From NCBI GenBank assembly GCA_030835305.1, contig JAURPJ010000001.1, positions 1 through 43,845 of the forward strand: a stretch of 43,845 nt of DNA, read 5' to 3'. Below, in pieces: positions 38,238 to 43,845 of this stretch. The position numbers and the translations under genes are program-made. The notes beneath the pieces were generated by a model. That model was given only the letters and a program-made list of their open reading frames with translations. It ran no database searches and was not told where the DNA came from. How positions within the stretch are numbered: the first letter of the stretch is position 1; every line of letters begins with the position of its first letter. The stretch is from Verrucomicrobiota bacterium (lineage in GTDB: Bacteria > Verrucomicrobiota > Verrucomicrobiia > Verrucomicrobiales > Akkermansiaceae).

Positions 38238-39156
38238 TATTCACCCGGAAAAGAAATGGACCGCCACTTGAGGCAGGAGCGACAAAAACGACCTCTTCGG
38301 TTCCTGAACCATCATAAGTCCCGGTCTTCCGGGAAAGAATAAACAGGTCACCCACGTTTTCCCAGTCCTCACCATTGCCGCTTCGCTGAATCTCATAATT
38401 CAAACCGCCCGCCTCTCCCAAACGCCGGCGAAATCTCAGCGAAAACAGATCATCATTTTCAATCGTTACGAATTCTGCAGCCAACCGGGCAAGGTCCTCC
38501 GGTGTATTCGGTTTTGACCCAAGGGCATACTCAAAAAAATTGCTCCCCTCATCAAGATCAGGATCATCAGCATCCCCACTCCCTAAACCTCCAAAAAACC
38601 GTTCCTCCCAATCATCACCTATTCCATCATCGTCCGAATCAACAAACCGGGCCGCATCGCGCAATCGCTTTTTCAGCAGTTCGCGTGTTGCCGCACTGGA
38701 AAGATCATTGGCAGTCAAATTGAAGGGGGGATCGATGGGACGATTTAAAGAATCCAGGATAACAACATCACGATAGGTCACACCCCAGAGACTTCGGACG
38801 TTCGCTTCAAGGGTATCTTGCAGCCAGGGAATGTTCCTATCTGCCGTCGTCAAACTGTTTCCGGCTTCATTGCTGAGGTTCCAGTTGATCCCCATAATCT
38901 CAATTGGATATCCTGTCGCCTCGGTTCGAAGCTCTGAATAGATTTGTTGCAAGAAGCCAAACTGACTTCGGCAGTATCCTCAGGTCGAATCGCCAAAATA
39001 ATAGGCGGTTACTTGATGGAGATAATCCCTGGGTGACACCAACTCTCGGGAACGCGAAGAGGTCTCGTTCTCATCAACCAAGCGAAAATCCGGAACTGGT
39101 TCCCCTGTCGCCAAAGACGCCAAGAGGCAAAAAACAGAAATCGTTCGACCTATCAT
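38218..39156 (-). CDS. Probable secreted selenoprotein: thioredoxin-like domain with UxxC, acidic repeat and beta-rich C-terminus
   Basis: Read conventionally there are two short frames: 39156 (or GTG 39174) to a TGA at 38982-38980, and a downstream frame to 38218. They are in the same frame with nothing else between. The product is 312 residues: signal peptide (MIGRTISVFCLLASLATG), then PVPDFRLVDEN and a thioredoxin-like core, AYYFGDST-U59-G-Y-C62-RSQFGFL, continuing IYSELRTEATGYPIEIMGIN. U59 takes the place of the first, nucleophilic Cys of CxxC. Next is an acidic repeat (DSDDDGIGDDWEERFFGG) and a beta-rich domain typical of exported verrucomicrobial proteins. A hairpin of bacterial-SECIS type follows the TGA. 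Alternatives are a nonsense mutation or a sequence error. The Sec machinery (selA, selB, selC, selD) is not in the window. Confidence 0.75.
38948..38982 (-). promoter_or_regulatory. Candidate bacterial SECIS element following the in-frame TGA
   Basis: Just 3' of the TGA (38982-38980) the mRNA can form TGC-(C)-GAAGTC-[AGTTT]-GGCTTC-(TT)-GCA (38973-38948). This is a 6-bp upper stem with one GU pair, a small internal bulge, a 3-bp lower stem and a 5-nt loop. The loop starts 16 nt after TGA and has G as its second base. From memory, the bacterial consensus asks for G among the first two loop bases and a spacing of roughly 16-37 nt. A competing hairpin, GCCGAA-[GTCAG]-TTTGGC, is also possible. Confidence 0.6.
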
Positions 39157-39284
39157 ACAGAACAAAAGTTCCACATAAACCTATCCCCGGCAAGCCTCTC
39201 CCCACCCGAACCATCGCAACAAACGCGCAGCATTTGAAAAGGCGTCCGCAGAGACGAGTTATCGCGGGGCGTATTGTCGGTGTT

Positions 39285-39539
39285 ATGGAAACTCTCACAT
39301 TACCCGTAAAAACCCTTTCATCATCTCTCAAAATCGGCCCCGTTGTATATGGGCCCTCGAGCGGCGAGCGCTTAATGCATTTTGTTGAAACCCTGACCGA
39401 GGAACACTACCACCGTAAGATCTCTCTTACCTGCGAATCGGGAGTCAGGGCCTTCATCAACGCGGATGTGCATGGCTCGGGAAAAGCCGATCTTCTTCTG
39501 GGCCGTTCCGAAAGGAATAGAAAAGGAAGCTGGTGCTGA
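39285..39539 (+). CDS. Small hypothetical ORF (uncertain)
   Basis: This 84-codon frame has ordinary codon use for this DNA and a protein-like middle (FVETLTEEHYHRKISLTCES, then INADVHGSGKADLLLG). It lacks a good ribosome-binding site and I know no family for it. A second plus frame (about 39466-39660) overlaps its end, so it might also be a remnant of a frameshifted gene. Confidence 0.3.
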   Translation: METLTLPVKTLSSSLKIGPVVYGPSSGERLMHFVETLTEEHYHRKISLTCESGVRAFINADVHGSGKADLLLGRSERNRKGSWC

Positions 39540-39556
39540 AATTGGCCGTCACGAAA

Positions 39557-42006
<2,450 letters not shown>

Positions 42007-42016
42007 GACCCAACAA

Positions 42017-43456
42017 ATGAAATACATTCTCCTCATTCTTTCTCTCATCTCGGTCTCGTTCGCGGCCAAAAAGCCCAATTTTATTTTTGTTCTCAGCGAT
42101 GACATTGCCCAAGGTGACCTCGGTGTCTACGGGCAAGAGGTCATCAAAACTCCCAGGCTCGACCAAATCGCCAATGAAGGAACCCGCTACATGCAGGCCT
42201 ACTGTGGCACCAGTGTTTGCGCGCCCTGCCGTTCAGTTTTCTTCACCGGCCTCCATTCGGGACGCTGTCCGGTGAGAGGCAATCGCGAGATGGCACCGGA
42301 AGGCCAGTGGCCCATTCCAACAAATACCGTCACGATCGGCGAGGTAGCCAAAAACGCCGGTTATGCCACCTCTACTTTTGGCAAGTGGGGCATGGGTTTT
42401 TTCAACACCTCCGGCAGCCCCTTGAAGCAAGGAATCGATCGCTTCTTTGGCTACAACTGCCAACGCCATGCCCACTCTTATTTTCCTACCTACCTCTGGG
42501 ACAATGACCAGCCCATCGCCCTACCGGGGAATAAGGGAAAAGGTATTGGCAAAACTTACGCGCAAGAATTAATCCAGAACGAAGCTATCAAATGGGTGAA
42601 ACAAAATGCCAAGAATCCCTTCATGATGTTTTACGCGATCACCCTGCCCCACGGAGCACACGAAATTGATGACCTTGGAATCTACAAAAACAAGCCTTGG
42701 TCCAAACTGCAAAAATCCTATGCGGCCCAAGTCACCCGCATTGATTCGGACATGGGAGAACTGGTCGACACCCTCCGGGAACTTGGCATCGAGAAAGATA
42801 CCCTCATCATTTTCACCGGTGACAATGGATCGTCATTCAACCCGCAATCGGAGATCGGCAAGCTCTTCAAACAGAATGCCAACGGTCTCCGCGGATACAA
42901 GCGAGGCATGTATGAAGGAGCCTTGAGACAAGCCGCCTTTGCCTGGTGGCCGGGAACAGTGCCCGCCGGACGGGTCGATCAATCGCCCTGGGCACTCTGG
43001 GATCTCATGCCGACCTTTGTTGAAATGACCGGGATCACCCCGCCCGAAGGATACCAAACCGACGGACACTCGCTCCTCTCCTATCTCAGAGGAGGCAACG
43101 CCCCAAACCGGGACTACTTTTATTGGGAACTCCATAAAGGAACTGTCGCGCAAGCCGCCCGATGGGGTGACTGGAAAGCGGTCCGGAACGGAATCAAAAA
43201 ACCGATTGAAATTTACAATCTAGCCCAGGATTCCGGCGAAAAGAATAACCTCGCGGGAAGAAGACCGGAATTGGTGAAACGAGCTGCAAGGATTTTCGAG
43301 GAAGCTCACCAAGTCGACCCGGAATGGCCCTTGGCCGGACCGACTCAGAGGCAAATAGACGAGGCCAAAAAAGCGTGGGAAATCAAGCGAAAGCGGGACA
43401 AGGAAGGCTATGTCCCGGAAGGCGCCACTCCACTTTCCAAAACACCGGTGAAGTAA
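42017..43456 (+). CDS. Secreted sulfatase
   Basis: The 479-residue S1-family sulfatase has a signal peptide ([17 protein letters not shown]). Metal-binding D28-D29 lie in [11 protein letters not shown]. The formylglycine motif is C68[10 protein letters not shown]. It keeps the CxPxR core, but the usual Ser is C71. The GKWGMG segment and [20 protein letters not shown] place it in a sulfatase subgroup that has GKWG rather than [13 protein letters not shown] is the second metal site. It is presumably periplasmic and acts on sulfated glycans. It lies 10 bp downstream of ligA, an unusual partner, so it may have its own promoter within ligA. Confidence 0.94.
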   Translation: MKYILLILSLISVSFAAKKPNFIFVLSDDIAQGDLGVYGQEVIKTPRLDQIANEGTRYMQAYCGTSVCAPCRSVFFTGLHSGRCPVRGNREMAPEGQWPIPTNTVTIGEVAKNAGYATSTFGKWGMGFFNTSGSPLKQGIDRFFGYNCQRHAHSYFPTYLWDNDQPIALPGNKGKGIGKTYAQELIQNEAIKWVKQNAKNPFMMFYAITLPHGAHEIDDLGIYKNKPWSKLQKSYAAQVTRIDSDMGELVDTLRELGIEKDTLIIFTGDNGSSFNPQSEIGKLFKQNANGLRGYKRGMYEGALRQAAFAWWPGTVPAGRVDQSPWALWDLMPTFVEMTGITPPEGYQTDGHSLLSYLRGGNAPNRDYFYWELHKGTVAQAARWGDWKAVRNGIKKPIEIYNLAQDSGEKNNLAGRRPELVKRAARIFEEAHQVDPEWPLAGPTQRQIDEAKKAWEIKRKRDKEGYVPEGATPLSKTPVK

Positions 43457-43465
43457 TCCGCCAAA

Positions 43466-43495
43466 TTGACAAAAATCGGAGGTTTCTTCGACAAT
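43466..43495 (+). promoter_or_regulatory. Candidate sigma70-type promoter for the lamin-tail gene
   Basis: TTGACA at 43466-43471 is a perfect -35 match. GACAAT at 43490-43495, 18 bp later, matches four of six -10 positions. The ATG follows 22 bp after. Position and spacing fit a promoter for the gene at 43517, with a short leader. No experimental basis. Confidence 0.4.
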
Positions 43496-43516
43496 GTGTT
43501 GGGGCTATATTCCGCC

Positions 43517-43845
43517 ATGCGCCCATTCACACAGGCTTTTGCCGCATTCACGCTGGTGGCACCACTCCGTGGAACTCCGATCATCAATGAGATCCACTAT
43601 AACCCAGAGGAACGTGGAAACTCGCTGGAGTACATTGAGCTGCTAAATACCGGTGAAGCAGTCGTGGACATCAGTGGTTGGAAGCTTGCCAAGGACGTCA
43701 AGTTTGAGTTTCCCAAGGGCACGAAGATCGACAACGGGAAATACCTAGTAATCGCGAAGGATCGGAAGCTCATGCGCGAGTTCTACGGCATAGAACCCCT
43801 TGGTGAATTTAAGAAATCGCTTGGCAATGGCGGTGGCGAGGTGAC
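43517..43845 (+). CDS. Exported lamin-tail-domain protein, N-terminal part (runs off the right edge)
   Basis: From the ATG at 43517 the frame is open for 109 codons to the window end. A short signal peptide (MRPFTQAFAAFTLVAPLRG) is followed by a lamin-tail domain beginning at IINEIHYNPEERGNSLEYIE, with LLNTGEAVVDISGWKLAKDV and FEFPKGTKIDNGKYLVIAKD. Bacterial lamin-tail domains occur in large secreted proteins, often with CotH or nuclease partners, and in PVC bacteria many are very large. The rest of the protein is outside the window, so its full function cannot be given. Confidence 0.85.
   Translation, partial: MRPFTQAFAAFTLVAPLRGTPIINEIHYNPEERGNSLEYIELLNTGEAVVDISGWKLAKDVKFEFPKGTKIDNGKYLVIAKDRKLMREFYGIEPLGEFKKSLGNGGGEV

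Overview
The window looks like a chromosomal segment of a member of the Verrucomicrobiota (PVC superphylum), probably a free-living, possibly marine, polysaccharide-degrading species. This is inferred from gene content: a large PVC-type cytochrome protein ending in a CxxCH haem domain, a second propeller/cytochrome pair, two secreted sulfatases, a lamin-tail secreted protein, and an acidic DSDDDG linker with a C-terminal domain of a kind I associate with verrucomicrobial exported proteins. No IS element, prophage, CRISPR array, rRNA or tRNA was found.

Layout. 1-4171 (minus): N-terminal part of an exported helical protein, then the large cytochrome protein. 4255-6470: a PabC-like aminotransferase; a divergent acyl-carrier-protein phosphodiesterase gene (acpH) broken by one in-frame TAA; a Cys-cluster protein and a small lipoprotein. 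6529-13216 (minus): a tight operon RDD - SpoIIM - DUF4129 - DUF4350 - MoxR - DUF58, mostly with ATGA or short overlaps. 13267-15136 (minus): purU and a LysR regulator. 15234-18352 (plus): a DUF2339 polytopic protein and dtd. 18354-22094 (minus): a DUF4332-like/zinc-ribbon membrane protein and valS. 22520-26671 (plus): pyruvate carboxylase and an orphan GspG-like exported protein. 26883-29168 (minus): an exported discoidin/PDZ/toroid protein. 29394-34222 (plus): sufS, sufE, pdeM, a small exported protein and a sulfatase. 34254-37354 (minus): a propeller protein coupled to a c-type cytochrome. 37503-38237 (plus): an SGNH-type hydrolase. 38218-39156 (minus): a likely secreted selenoprotein. 39862-43456 (plus): ligA and a second sulfatase. 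From 43517: a lamin-tail protein running off the end.

The most interesting feature is at 38218-39156 (minus). A conventional reading gives two short ORFs split by TGA. The frame continues unbroken, and the TGA sits exactly at the first Cys of a thioredoxin-like CxxC motif (UGYC). It is followed 16 nt later by a stem-loop with G in the second apical-loop position, as expected of a bacterial SECIS. I infer an exported Sec-containing thioredoxin-fold protein with an acidic repeat and a beta-rich C-terminal domain. The broken acpH is different: its stop is TAA, so Sec recoding does not apply, and a nonsense mutation or sequence error is likelier.

How the genes fit together. The cytochromes, propellers, sulfatases, SGNH hydrolase and discoidin/PDZ protein suggest periplasmic or extracellular glycan processing coupled to electron transfer. 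The MoxR cluster is probably an envelope-related chaperone/VWA system of unknown substrate. The rest is housekeeping: valS, dtd, ligA, sufSE, pyc and purU.
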